64,000 nucleotides of DNA. Source: CAVQND01 sp964653485. Lineage in GTDB: Bacteria > Verrucomicrobiota > Verrucomicrobiia > Limisphaerales > UBA8199. Below are positions 35,376 through 44,550 of the stretch, piece by piece (position 1 is the stretch's first letter; the number at the start of each line of letters is the position of its first letter). The notes beneath the pieces were generated by a model. It worked only from the letters and a program-made list of their open reading frames with translations, was not told the origin of the DNA and did not search any database. The position numbers and the translations under genes were made by a program. The DNA lies in NCBI GenBank assembly GCA_964653485.1, contig CAZZFF010000009.1, positions 1-64,000 of the forward strand, written 5' to 3'.

Positions 35376-38300
35376 CTAACGGAGCTTGGCCGAGGCGGTG
35401 GCTGCGCCGCTGCGGCCTGTGACATACCCAGGCGACCTTTCTGGCAAGACCTCTCGCAGCGCCTTCCCGGTGTGGCTGCCGGGACATGCCGCGACCTCTT
35501 CCGGGGTGCCCTGGACGACGACGCGCCCGCCCTCGTCGCCCGCTTCGGGACCGAGATCGAGGAGCCAGTCGGCGGACTTGATCACGTCGAGGTTGTGCTC
35601 GATGACCACCACCGAATGCCCCGCATCGACGAGGCGGTTGAACACCTTGAGCAGCAGGCGCACGTCCTCGAAATGCAGTCCCGTCGTCGGCTCGTCAAAA
35701 AGAAAGAGAATTGGTTTGAAGGAATCTGGCTGGTCCGGCGCGCTAGCCGCGCTCCGAGGTTCTCCTTCCACTTCCGCCAGGTGCCTAACCAGTTTGAGCC
35801 TCTGGCTCTCGCCGCCGGAGAGAGTGTTGATCGGCTGACCTAGCTTGACATAGCCAAGACCCACTTCTTCGAGCAACCGCAGGCTCTGTACCGCGCGCTG
35901 GGCGGGACGCGATTCGGGAAACGCCGAGAGGAAATCAACCGCCTCCTCGACCGTGGCATCGAGGAGATCGGCGATGGAGAGGGCGCGGAGGGCAGGGGAG
36001 GGGTTGCGCGGGGGGAGCACGCCGAACGCGGCTCGAACCGGGGTCCGTTCAGCCGCTAATGTCTCCGAGGCTTGATCGTCGACTTTCGACCTTCGACCTT
36101 CGACTTCCCCCCGTGTCTCTTGGCCCTTGATCCTGACCTCCAGAATATGGGCGCGGTAGCGGCGGCCGTTGCAGTCCGGGCAGCGTATGAACACGTCGCT
36201 CAGGAACTGCATTTCGATCTTCTCGAATCCGGCGCCGCGGCATCGCTGGCATTGGCCCTGAGCGGAGTTGAAGCTGAAGGCGCTGGCGTTGAGGCCCCTT
36301 TGTTTGGCCGCGTCCGACTGGGCAAAGACCTCTCGAATCTCGTCGAACGCGCCGATATAAACCGCCGGGTTGGATCGGGGCGTCTTGCCGAGAATGGACT
36401 GGTCCACCAGGACCACGCCTCCGAGGGCCTCCGCCCCCTGGAGCAGCGTTGCGGGCGGGGCGTCTGGCGCCGATTCGGGGCTGTCGGCTTCCCCGTTTGC
36501 CTCTTCGCCAAGACGGTCCGAGGCCTTGCCCCCGGCAGGGTCGGCCTTGAGCCTCTCGGCGAGGGCGGGCAGCAGGACCTCGCGCACGAGGGTGGTCTTG
36601 CCCGAGCCGCTTACCCCGGTCACGCACACAAACCGGTTGAGCGGAATCTCCACGGCCAGGTCCTTAAGATTGTGGCGCGTGGCGTGTGACAACTTGAGCT
36701 TTCGGCACGCGCCCGCCCGAATCCCAAAAGGACGCGCTGCCTCCCTCAACATGAGCGGCTCGCATTCGCCTCGCCCGCCCTTCCGAATTTGGACCTCCGG
36801 CCCAATCCCTCTCCGGGCCGGGATATCGACCCGCCTTCGCCCGCTCAGGTATTGACCCGTGAGCGACGCGGGCGATTTAAGAATCTCGCGGAAAGTCCCT
36901 TGGAAAACCAGATGGCCGCCCGTGGCGCCATGGCCGGGACCCAAATCCACGATCTGGTCCGCGGCGCGCATCACGCTTGCCTCGTGTTCCACGACGACAA
37001 CGGTGTTGCCGGCATCTCGCAACTGCTGGAGAATCCGGACCAACCGCTCTGTGTCCCGCGAATGCAGGCCGACGCTCGGTTCATCCAGGACAAAGAGGGT
37101 ATTGACCAATCGAGTGCCCAGGCAGGTCGTCAGATTGACCCGCTCGGTCTCGCCTCCCGAGAGAGACCGTGTGGGACGGTCCAGCGTCAGGTACCCCAGC
37201 CCGACCTGGTCCAGATACTCCAGCCGCGAGCGCACCTCGCCCAGCACCAAACCCAGGGGGTCCCCCGCACCCACAAGCCGCCCCTGGCCCATGCGCTCGA
37301 TGAATCGCAACGCGTCGCGGATCGGAAGCTGATAGAAGTCCGCCAGGCTCAGCGAATCGCCCGCCCGGTACAGGAGCGACTCCGGCTGGAATCGCTTCCC
37401 GTGGCAGGCCGGGCAAGGCGTGTACGCGCGGTAACGGGAGAGCAGAACCCGCACGTGCATCTTGTATGCCTTGGATTCCAGCCAGCGAAAGTAGCCCTTC
37501 ACGCCGTACCAGGCCCGAGGCCATTCGTGCGCCGGGTCCTTGCCATAGCCAGGCTCGCCTTCGATGACGAAGTCCTGCCGCTCCTTGGACAACTCCTGGA
37601 AAGGCACGTCGATGGGAATCCCGAACCGCCGGCAGACTCGCAGGAGGTCGGCCTGGGATTCCGCGCCATGGCCCGTCTGCCACGGTTTGACTACGCCCGC
37701 GGCCAGCGTCCTGGAGCGGTCGGGCAGGGCGAGGTTGTAATCGATGCTGATGACCCGGCCGAAGCCGCGGCAGGCCGGGCAGGCCCCGACGGGGTGGTTG
37801 AAACTGAACAACGCCGGGCTTGGCTCGCGATAATCGATGTCGCACGCGGCGCAATGGAGCAGGCCCGAGAAATGGCGCGCCGGCCCGGGCGCCCCGTCTC
37901 CGCCGGCGGAGCTGAGTTCCCAGACCGTCAGTTTGCCCTTGCCGAAATGGTAGGCCTGTTCACATGCCTCGATGAAACGCGCCCGGCTGCCCGGGGCGAG
38001 ACGGAGCCGGTCCTGGACCACGGTGAGCGAAGCGGCCGGAGTCGAGCGACCGGGGGCCTTCCCGACGGCCTCCTCCAATCGAACGACATTCCCGTCCATC
38101 AGGAGGCGTTGGTAGCCCTGTTTCGCCACCAACCCAAGGCATTCCTCCAAGCTGAGCTTTTCCGTGAGGGGGACGGTGAACGTGATAAGGACTTCGCGGC
38201 GGGAGTCTCCCTCGGCTCTCGATGAAGGTCCTCCAGCCTGGACGGCCTCCCAAATCCAACGCGGCGATTCTTTGCGGACCCGCCGCCCGCACTGCCGGCA

Positions 38301-38675
38301 ATGCAGTTGCGCCACGTGGGGCCACAGCATCTTCATGTAATCGCATACCTCGGTCATCGTGCCGACGGTCGAACGGGTCGTCTTGACGGCGTTGCGCTGC
38401 TCGATGGCGATGGCGGGCGGGATGCCCTCGATGCTGTCCACTCGAGGTTTGTCCATCCGGTCAAAAAACTGCCGCGCGTACGGCGAGAAGGTCTCGATAT
38501 AACGGCGCTGGCCCTCGGCAAAGAGTGTGTCGAACGCAAGGGAACTCTTCCCCGACCCGCTCAAGCCCGTGATGACGATCAGCTTGTTAAGCGGCAGGTC
38601 CAAATCGAAATTCTTAAGGTTGTTGTGGCGCGCTCCTCGAACACGAATCGCAGACCGCCCGGACGTTGTCGGCAT
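35376..38675 (-). CDS. uvrA: UvrA-like protein, long paralogue (1099 aa)
   Basis: The protein has 1099 residues, longer than canonical UvrA. It contains two ABC ATPase halves (GLSGSGKSS and GVSGSGKTT; signatures LSGGETERVNL and LSGGESQRLKL) and zinc modules CAACDIDY, CPACRGFG, CQRCRGAG and CPDCNGRR. The UvrB-binding region differs from the canonical form. A non-conserved insert of about 45 residues (GQETRGEVEGRRSKVDDQAS, near residue 870) follows the second zinc module; part of it is encoded by a heptanucleotide repeat. It may serve in excision repair together with the 929-residue paralogue or in drug resistance as seen for UvrA2 proteins. Confidence 0.88.
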   Translation of the reverse strand: MPTTSGRSAIRVRGARHNNLKNFDLDLPLNKLIVITGLSGSGKSSLAFDTLFAEGQRRYIETFSPYARQFFDRMDKPRVDSIEGIPPAIAIEQRNAVKTTRSTVGTMTEVCDYMKMLWPHVAQLHCRQCGRRVRKESPRWIWEAVQAGGPSSRAEGDSRREVLITFTVPLTEKLSLEECLGLVAKQGYQRLLMDGNVVRLEEAVGKAPGRSTPAASLTVVQDRLRLAPGSRARFIEACEQAYHFGKGKLTVWELSSAGGDGAPGPARHFSGLLHCAACDIDYREPSPALFSFNHPVGACPACRGFGRVISIDYNLALPDRSRTLAAGVVKPWQTGHGAESQADLLRVCRRFGIPIDVPFQELSKERQDFVIEGEPGYGKDPAHEWPRAWYGVKGYFRWLESKAYKMHVRVLLSRYRAYTPCPACHGKRFQPESLLYRAGDSLSLADFYQLPIRDALRFIERMGQGRLVGAGDPLGLVLGEVRSRLEYLDQVGLGYLTLDRPTRSLSGGETERVNLTTCLGTRLVNTLFVLDEPSVGLHSRDTERLVRILQQLRDAGNTVVVVEHEASVMRAADQIVDLGPGHGATGGHLVFQGTFREILKSPASLTGQYLSGRRRVDIPARRGIGPEVQIRKGGRGECEPLMLREAARPFGIRAGACRKLKLSHATRHNLKDLAVEIPLNRFVCVTGVSGSGKTTLVREVLLPALAERLKADPAGGKASDRLGEEANGEADSPESAPDAPPATLLQGAEALGGVVLVDQSILGKTPRSNPAVYIGAFDEIREVFAQSDAAKQRGLNASAFSFNSAQGQCQRCRGAGFEKIEMQFLSDVFIRCPDCNGRRYRAHILEVRIKGQETRGEVEGRRSKVDDQASETLAAERTPVRAAFGVLPPRNPSPALRALSIADLLDATVEEAVDFLSAFPESRPAQRAVQSLRLLEEVGLGYVKLGQPINTLSGGESQRLKLVRHLAEVEGEPRSAASAPDQPDSFKPILFLFDEPTTGLHFEDVRLLLKVFNRLVDAGHSVVVIEHNLDVIKSADWLLDLGPEAGDEGGRVVVQGTPEEVAACPGSHTGKALREVLPERSPGYVTGRSGAATASAKLR
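36080..36107. repeat. Heptanucleotide repeat inside a uvrA coding sequence
   Basis: Four 7-bp units (cgacttt, cgacctt, cgacctt, cgacttc) lie within the long uvrA paralogue. On the coding strand they translate as part of the non-conserved insert VEGRRSKVDDQ. The insert lies between conserved UvrA segments, and the reading frame is kept. Confidence 0.6.
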
Positions 38676-38756
38676 TCCGGGCTAAAGATAGGGTTCCCGG
38701 CCTAAGACCGCAAGAGGGGCCGCGCGCCCCAAATCCTCGCCTAAGATGTTTTTGAG

Positions 38757-38825
38757 GAACCGCGGAATAAGCGGAATACGCGGAAAAGGAATGGTTTTCC
38801 GCGTATTCCGTTTATTCCGCGGTTC
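38757..38825. repeat. Long inverted repeat (31-bp arms, 7-nt loop)
   Basis: The arms are 38757-38787 and 38795-38825, with one mismatch that would be a G-U pair in RNA. The left arm begins gaaccgcggaataagcggaa and has a 9-bp periodicity (cgcggaata, agcggaata, cgcggaaaa). It lies in the 275-bp gap upstream of the long uvrA gene and downstream of the DUF433 gene. It could act as a terminator or be a dispersed genomic repeat. Confidence 0.8.
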
Positions 38826-38950
38826 TCTATCTTCTCTCGATTGGCATGAGATTTGAGGGGCTTTGATTCTCCTAATCTTCCTTGCATCCGAAGGTCACTA
38901 GGCGAGGATTTGGGCGCGTCGGCGCCCGCGGCGTATGTAGGTCCCCCAAC

Positions 38951-39181
38951 TCAACCCTGGCCATGGTGCTCATGGAGGTCATCTGTCAACTCATCCTTCG
39001 CGAAAGCAACGCAGGCTCGCAGTTGCTCACGGGTTATGTGGTAGTTGCAAAGCACCTCCTCCTCAGGCCAGCCCTGGGCGATGAGGCCGAGGATGAACTC
39101 GACTGACAAGCGCGTGCCCTTGATTATGGGTTTGCCTACCAACACCGCCGGATCGGCTGTTATGCACTCCTGCCAGTTCAT
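38951..39181 (-). CDS. DUF433 domain protein (antitoxin-like)
   Basis: The protein has 76 residues and is a single DUF433 domain: ECITADPAVLVGKPIIKGTR, then GLIAQGWPEEEVLCNYHIT. DUF433 proteins have a helix-turn-helix and often act as antitoxins next to a PIN-like (DUF5615) toxin. No such toxin gene is seen beside it here, so it is solitary. The ATG at 39181 is chosen because the domain begins at once. Confidence 0.8.
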   Translation of the reverse strand: MNWQECITADPAVLVGKPIIKGTRLSVEFILGLIAQGWPEEEVLCNYHITREQLRACVAFAKDELTDDLHEHHGQG

Positions 39182-39238
39182 GGGGGAGATTTTAGCCGCA
39201 CAGGACCCCATTTGCACCCAGATTCTTCAGCCTCGGGA

Positions 39239-39550
39239 TCAATGCGCCGAGCAGCCGTAGGTGCTTGGGCTGGCGCTGACGACGTTCGCCGGCAAGGGTC
39301 GGAGTTTGGTGATCTTGATCCGGAAATCCGAGGGGCCCCTTTCGAGGTATTCCCAGGTGAACGCGCCTGGAAACTCGCCCTCGAACTGGCGATGCAGCGG
39401 GAGGGGGTCGTGGTCGTTGAGCAGGATGAAGTAATCCCCCGCCGCCAACTCGCCCCAGGTCTTCAGGATTAGCCCGTGCTTGACGGCGCAGGGGATCGAA
39501 CGGACATCCATGACTTTGCCGGCTTCCGCCGGCGGAGATTCTTGTGTCAT
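39239..39550 (-). CDS. DUF2249 (SirA/TusA-like fold) protein
   Basis: The protein has 103 residues. VMDVRSIPCAVKHGLILKTW, YFILLNDHDPLPLHRQFEGE and AFTWEYLERGPSDFRIKI match the DUF2249 family. Members are often encoded with cupins, hemerythrins and denitrification or nitrosative-stress genes. Its function is not established. It follows the cupin gene by 3 bp and probably shares its FNR/DNR-type control site. Confidence 0.85.
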   Translation of the reverse strand: MTQESPPAEAGKVMDVRSIPCAVKHGLILKTWGELAAGDYFILLNDHDPLPLHRQFEGEFPGAFTWEYLERGPSDFRIKITKLRPLPANVVSASPSTYGCSAH

Positions 39551-39553
39551 AAT

Positions 39554-39895
39554 TCAGGCGGATTTAAAGAGCGTCAAGAGCATGGAGAACTGGCTGGTGG
39601 CCTTGACGGCGTGCGGGGCGTCGGGAGGCATGTAGAGGAAGTCGCCGGACTTCAAATTGTGGGCTTTGCCAGAGAGCGAGAATTCACACTCGCCGGACAG
39701 GATTTGAATGAGGGCGTGCTGGGTGGAGGTGTGCTCGGTCAATTCCTGGCCCTGGGCGAAGCCGAAGAGGACGACCCGCGCCGCGGGTGTCCGCAGGAGA
39801 GTTCGGCTGACAATCCCGTTGGGCGCGAATTGTGTTTCCTGGGTCAGAGAGATGATCTTGCCCTGGCCGACATCGATTAACGGTTGTTCGTTCAT
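39554..39895 (-). CDS. Small cupin-domain protein
   Basis: The protein has 113 residues and a single cupin barrel. The first motif region is GQELTEHTSTQHALIQILSGECEF and the second is LKSGDFLYMPPDAPHAVKA, with His residues suitable for metal binding. The start at 39895 gives a normal cupin N terminus. It is the first gene of a two-gene operon with DUF2249 and lies just downstream of a perfect FNR/DNR-type palindrome, so oxygen- or NO-dependent expression is likely (inference). Confidence 0.85.
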   Translation of the reverse strand: MNEQPLIDVGQGKIISLTQETQFAPNGIVSRTLLRTPAARVVLFGFAQGQELTEHTSTQHALIQILSGECEFSLSGKAHNLKSGDFLYMPPDAPHAVKATSQFSMLLTLFKSA

Positions 39896-39927
39896 GAGTG
39901 CAATATGCACCCTGGAGCGGGGGGGCG

Positions 39928-39945
39928 CTTTGACCAAGGTCAAAG
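39928..39945. promoter_or_regulatory. FNR/DNR/NnrR-type operator upstream of cupin-DUF2249
   Basis: The palindrome ctttgaccaaggtcaaag has two perfect 8-bp arms around a 2-bp centre. It contains TTGAC-N4-GTCAA, the form bound by Crp/Fnr-family regulators of anaerobic or NO response. Its centre is about 41 bp upstream of the cupin ATG on the minus strand. That is close for an activator site, so a leaderless or short-leader transcript or repression is also possible. Confidence 0.65.
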
Positions 39946-40117
39946 TAAATCAGAATTGCATTTGCCCAGGATTCGAGCCTTGCTTGGCGCGCCTAAGAAG
40001 ACACTCTTATCTCTGACGGGCATCAAGTTCTTCACTGCCGCTCGCGCCGCGCTGGTCAAAGAGCAGTGAGGTGGACTCGGTCCATCCGGCCACTCCGCGA
40101 GCAGGGGGAGCGAGACA

Positions 40118-41878
40118 TCAGGCGGACGGCTCTTCCGCCAGTGGAAGCTCGCCGGGCGCCGGAGGCTGCAACGAGGGATAATCGGGGAACCAGAAAGAGG
40201 CATCGAGTTCGGCCTCGATTTCCGCGTCATTGAGGGCGCGGCCAAAGCCTTGGTCGCGGGCGGTTTGGGCTACCTTGAAGGCAATGAGGCGGCTGACTTC
40301 ACGGAGGTCGCGGAGGCTGGGGTAAAGCGGGCCATCGGCGCCATTCCTGGCGAGGGTGAACTCGGCCAGAGTGTGGGCCGCCGCCAGAAACATGGAATCG
40401 GTCACGCGGCCCGCCTCGCTGACGAGCACTCCGGCGCCGACGCCTGGGAAGACAAAGACGTTGTTGCACTGGCCGATGACGTGCTTCTTGCCTTGGAACA
40501 GGACCGGCTCGAAAGGCGAACCGGTGGCCACGAGGGCGCGGCCTTGGGAATGGAGGAGGGCCTCGGAGGGGGTGCATTCGGCCTTGCTGGTCGGGTTGCT
40601 GAGGGGGAAGAGGATGGGGCGTTCGCAACTGTCGGCCATAGCCCGAATCACGGCTGGGGTGAAGTCTCCGGCCTGGCCGGTCGTTCCGATTAAAACCGTG
40701 GGTCGGGTGGCGGAGACGATCTTCTCCAGTTCGGTCGGGCCCGGGTAGGACAAGCCCACGGCGGCCAAATCGTCCCGGCGCAAGGCAAACTCGCGCTTGT
40801 GGGCGTCGAGTTCGCCCCGGAGGTCGCAGACCACGCCGTTGGAGTCGACGAAGATTTCGTGTTGGCGGACTTCCTGTTCGGCAAGTCCTTCCGCGAGAAA
40901 GGCGGTGCGGAGCAGTCGGCCAATGCCCACGCCGGCGGCGCCGGAGCCGACCAGGAGGACCCTCTGTTCGCGCAACGGGCGGCCAATGAGGCGCAGGCCG
41001 GAGAAGATGCCGGCCAAGGCGACAGCGGAGGTGCCCTGGATGTCGTCGTTGAAGCTGGGCAGGCGTTGGGAGTAGCGTTCGAGCAGGCGGAACGCGTTGG
41101 CCTTTTTGAAATCCTCCCATTGCAGGAGGGCGCGGGGAAAGACAGTTTTCACGGCCCGCACGAACTCCTCCACAAAGGAGTCGTACTCGGCGCCCCGCAG
41201 GCGGCGCCCGCGGTAGCCCAGGTAGCAGGGGTCCTCCAGCAAGGCCGCGTTGTCCGTGCCGACGTCCAGGCTGATGGGCAGGCAGAGGGAGGGGTGAATG
41301 CCCGCACTCGCGGTGTAGAGGGCCAGCTTGCCGATGGGGATGGCCATGCCGCCGGCCCCCTGGTCGCCCAGGCCAAGGATTCGTTCGTTATCCGTCACGA
41401 CGATGAGGCGGATGTCGCGTTGGCGAAAGTTGCGCAGGCGCTGCGCGAGTTGGCCGCGGTCGTTGGGGCAAAGGAACAACCCGCGCGGCCGGCGAAAAAT
41501 ATGGCTGTATTGCTGGCAGGCCAACCCGACGGTCGGCGTGTAGATGATCGGCGTCAGGCGCTCCAGGTTTTCGGCCAGGAGTCGAAAAAACAGGGTCTCG
41601 TTCCGGTCCAGCAGCGCGACCAGCCCAATGTATTGCTCCAGCGGGTCTGCTTTGGAGAAGATATGCTCCAGTTCCATGGCGACCTGTTGCTGGATCGTCA
41701 GAACGGCGGGCGGCAGCAGGCCCTGGACGCCAAGGCGGTGCCGCTCGGCCCGAGTGAAGGCCAGGTCTTTATTCTGAGCAGGGTCGCGCAACACCTGTTC
41801 GCCGCGCGACCAACGAACGTTAGAATTGGATCTTGGGTCCATGATGCTTAAGTCGAACCTCGCCTCCATCTTCTCCAT
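40118..41878 (-). CDS. maeA: NAD-dependent malic enzyme
   Basis: The protein has 586 residues and is of the large (eukaryote-like/SfcA) malic enzyme type. IYTPTVGLACQQYS, TDNERILGLGDQGAGGMAI, ALLQWEDFKKANAF, SFNDDIQGTSAVALAG and the nucleotide-binding VLLVGSGAAGVGIG are in the expected order. The metal ligands lie in QWEDF and NDDIQG. It decarboxylates malate to pyruvate in the cytosol and reduces NAD. The start at 41878 is the longest; ATGs at 41869 and 41842 are alternatives. It stands alone between the cupin pair and a divergent secreted-protein gene. Confidence 0.93.
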   Translation of the reverse strand: MEKMEARFDLSIMDPRSNSNVRWSRGEQVLRDPAQNKDLAFTRAERHRLGVQGLLPPAVLTIQQQVAMELEHIFSKADPLEQYIGLVALLDRNETLFFRLLAENLERLTPIIYTPTVGLACQQYSHIFRRPRGLFLCPNDRGQLAQRLRNFRQRDIRLIVVTDNERILGLGDQGAGGMAIPIGKLALYTASAGIHPSLCLPISLDVGTDNAALLEDPCYLGYRGRRLRGAEYDSFVEEFVRAVKTVFPRALLQWEDFKKANAFRLLERYSQRLPSFNDDIQGTSAVALAGIFSGLRLIGRPLREQRVLLVGSGAAGVGIGRLLRTAFLAEGLAEQEVRQHEIFVDSNGVVCDLRGELDAHKREFALRRDDLAAVGLSYPGPTELEKIVSATRPTVLIGTTGQAGDFTPAVIRAMADSCERPILFPLSNPTSKAECTPSEALLHSQGRALVATGSPFEPVLFQGKKHVIGQCNNVFVFPGVGAGVLVSEAGRVTDSMFLAAAHTLAEFTLARNGADGPLYPSLRDLREVSRLIAFKVAQTARDQGFGRALNDAEIEAELDASFWFPDYPSLQPPAPGELPLAEEPSA

Positions 41879-42052
41879 TCGCGTCGCTTTGTTCTACCCT
41901 CGGATTGTCGATACCTTGGCATTTTTTGTTTTCCTGACGCCCGCGGCCCGCCGCAGGCGCGTGGCGTGAACGCCAACCTCTTCTTGCGGGTTCTGCCCAA
42001 TCGGCTACCCTCCCGCTCCAGGATTCTGGTGACGGGAATAGCCACGCACATT

Positions 42053-44506
42053 ATGAAATCGCTTTATGGACCCAAGACTGGTCTCGGTTTGATCGCGCTG
42101 TGGGCATCCGCAACCGTGGCGGCCCACGCGGCCTCGGTTCCGAGCGTGGTGAGCATCGCTCCGGCGCCCGGCTCCACCGGGGCCTCGGGCCTGCCGGCGA
42201 TCGCCGTCACGCTCCAGGATGGAGACACCGCTGTTGTTCTCTCCTCCATAAAGCTCTCATTCGACGGCGCTCAAGTCACGCCCAGCGTCACCAGGAACAC
42301 AGCCCTGACCATGGTTGCCTACTCTGTGACGAACCTGCTTGCCGCCGGCTCCACGCACTCGGTCAGCCTCACCTTCACGGACAACAACTCCCCTCCCGAC
42401 CCACTCGGCACCAACTGGTCGTTCGCAGTGAACAACTACGCCACCGTCCCCGCCGGCGCCGCCCAAACGGCCGCCACCGTTCAGACCAACGCCCCGGGGT
42501 TCAGCATGCGTGTCAGCCAGTACGACGATGCCGTCATCATCCAAAATGACGAGACGCCCAACGGCAATTTGCCCGGCTCGGTGGCCCACGCCGAGGCGCA
42601 GTTGGCAGGGGTGCTCGTCGACCCGATGACCGGGCAACCCTTCACCGACGATACCACCATTCCCGGCTCCCTCCCGAACGGCGCTTACGGCATCAGCGGC
42701 GTGGTCAACTTCAGCTACACCGGCAAAGACCAGGGCAACTTCACCTCCGCCAATGGCTACCCCAAATCCACCATCCCCGGCCTGGTCGGTGGCGACGAAA
42801 ACAACCTGGCCATCGAGCTTGTCAGCTATCTTTATTTACCGGCCGGCCTTTATGAATTCGGAATCAATAGCGCCGATGGGTTCCGCATGACCATGGGCGC
42901 TAACGCTTACGACGCCCTGGCCCCCCAGGTGGGAATCTACGACGCCCGCTCGATCCCCATCGATACGACCTTCCAGCTTTACGTGACCCAAACCGGCTAT
43001 TATCCCTGCCGCATCGTCTGGTTCCGCGAGTCGCCCCTGCCCAATAACCTGGGCAGTGCCGGCCTCGAATTCTACACGGTTTCAGCCTCGGGCCAAAAGA
43101 CCCTGGTCGGCGATACCAACACCCCCGGCGCCGTGCTGGCTTACCAGACCAGCACCGCCTCGGTGGCCCCTTACGTAAAATATGCCGGGCCGACCGCTTT
43201 CATCTCGGATTTCCGCGGCAACGACTTTGGGATGCCCAACGTCATCGTTCAACTCCAGGACGGCACGATCTCAAGGGTGAACCCGACTTCCGTGAAATTG
43301 AGCATCGACGGCGCCCTCGTTGCCGCCGCGGTGACCAATCACTCCGGGCTGACGACGGTTAGCTACGCGCCCCCGGGGCTGCAGTTGGCCCGCACTGTCC
43401 ATACCGGCCAGGTCTCATTCCAGGCCGGCGGCACGGCCATCACGAAGACCTGGCAGTTCAACAGTCTCCGGAACTATGTGCTGCCTGCCCCCATCTACTT
43501 TGAGAACTTCGACGAGGTCGCGGACGGCGTTTTGCCCACCGGCTGGACCCAGACCAACTACACCACCGAACTCACCCCCGGCGTCGATTTCTCCAACCCC
43601 GACTCGGACTCGTTCCTGGGCTGGACGGTGGTGAATTCAGGCGACGGGGGGAGTTTCGGAGATTGGAGCGACCGGTTCAACGTGGGCCTGTTCCAGGAAC
43701 TCAACGGCCAGTTCTTCGACGCGACGACCAACGCCCTGCTCCAGAACCAGTTCCTTTATGCCGAATCCGAGAACCGGAGCGGCCGGCAAATCCAGTTCGT
43801 CTATACGCCGTACTATAACTTCAGCAATCAAACCGGCATTGTCGTCGCCTTCAATAGCTCCTACGCGCAAAGCCAGGACAGCCTCTGCTCGCTGGAATAC
43901 ACCGTGGACAACGGCACAAACTGGCTGCCGCTGTTGTACCTGCTGAGCGGCGATACCGACAACGCGCATGCGGCGCGGACGGTCTGGGACGCGGGCGGCG
44001 TCCTGGATGTCGCCAAGACCATGGCCTTCCCCATCAGCCCGCAATACACCAACGCCCTGGGCAAGGTCATCGGCGGGTCCCTGGGCGCCTTCGTCTCAGC
44101 GCCCATCTCGCAGGCCCTCGATCCCTTCATCGCGGGCCGCGTCAACGACGATCTCTATGAAAGCATGCGCTTCGAGGCCTACCGGGTGCCCAATGCCGAC
44201 AACCAGCCCGCGGTGCAGTTCAAGCTCATGCAGGTCGGCGCGGGCGGTTGGTTCTGGGGCATCGATAACTGGGGCCTCTACTCCGTGCCTTCGTTGGTCA
44301 CCAGCGCCGGCCCCGGCGCCCTCGCCATCCGTCTCAACGGCGCAAGCGCGGCCCTGACTTGGACCCCGGCGGCCAATGTCCAACTCCAGCAGACCTCCGC
44401 CCTGGGCGCCGCCAACTGGACCGACGTGCCCGGCACCCTCGGAGCCGGTTCGTACAATGCCCCGGCTCACGGCGCGAATACGTTCTACCGCCTGGTCCAA
44501 CAGTAG
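42053..44506 (+). CDS. Large secreted multidomain protein (PA14-like, Ig-like)
   Basis: The protein has about 817 residues. A signal peptide (ends near VAAHAA) supports the ATG at 42053. An Ig-like repeat (VVSIAPAPGSTGASGLPAIA) is followed by a PA14-like region (YLYLPAGLYEFGINSADGFR), a second copy of the Ig-like repeat (VKYAGPTAFISDFRG to VSFQAGGTAITKTWQF), a concanavalin-like segment and a C-terminal module (LTWTPAANVQLQQTSAL, then FYRLVQQ). The two Ig-like repeats share NPTSVKLSIDGA / LSSIKLSFDGA. It is likely a surface or extracellular carbohydrate-binding protein. No catalytic domain is evident. Confidence 0.75.
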   Translation: MKSLYGPKTGLGLIALWASATVAAHAASVPSVVSIAPAPGSTGASGLPAIAVTLQDGDTAVVLSSIKLSFDGAQVTPSVTRNTALTMVAYSVTNLLAAGSTHSVSLTFTDNNSPPDPLGTNWSFAVNNYATVPAGAAQTAATVQTNAPGFSMRVSQYDDAVIIQNDETPNGNLPGSVAHAEAQLAGVLVDPMTGQPFTDDTTIPGSLPNGAYGISGVVNFSYTGKDQGNFTSANGYPKSTIPGLVGGDENNLAIELVSYLYLPAGLYEFGINSADGFRMTMGANAYDALAPQVGIYDARSIPIDTTFQLYVTQTGYYPCRIVWFRESPLPNNLGSAGLEFYTVSASGQKTLVGDTNTPGAVLAYQTSTASVAPYVKYAGPTAFISDFRGNDFGMPNVIVQLQDGTISRVNPTSVKLSIDGALVAAAVTNHSGLTTVSYAPPGLQLARTVHTGQVSFQAGGTAITKTWQFNSLRNYVLPAPIYFENFDEVADGVLPTGWTQTNYTTELTPGVDFSNPDSDSFLGWTVVNSGDGGSFGDWSDRFNVGLFQELNGQFFDATTNALLQNQFLYAESENRSGRQIQFVYTPYYNFSNQTGIVVAFNSSYAQSQDSLCSLEYTVDNGTNWLPLLYLLSGDTDNAHAARTVWDAGGVLDVAKTMAFPISPQYTNALGKVIGGSLGAFVSAPISQALDPFIAGRVNDDLYESMRFEAYRVPNADNQPAVQFKLMQVGAGGWFWGIDNWGLYSVPSLVTSAGPGALAIRLNGASAALTWTPAANVQLQQTSALGAANWTDVPGTLGAGSYNAPAHGANTFYRLVQQ

Positions 44507-44550
44507 GCCCATCGCCGCCCCGCCGCGCGGGAAGCGATGGGAAACTCAGT

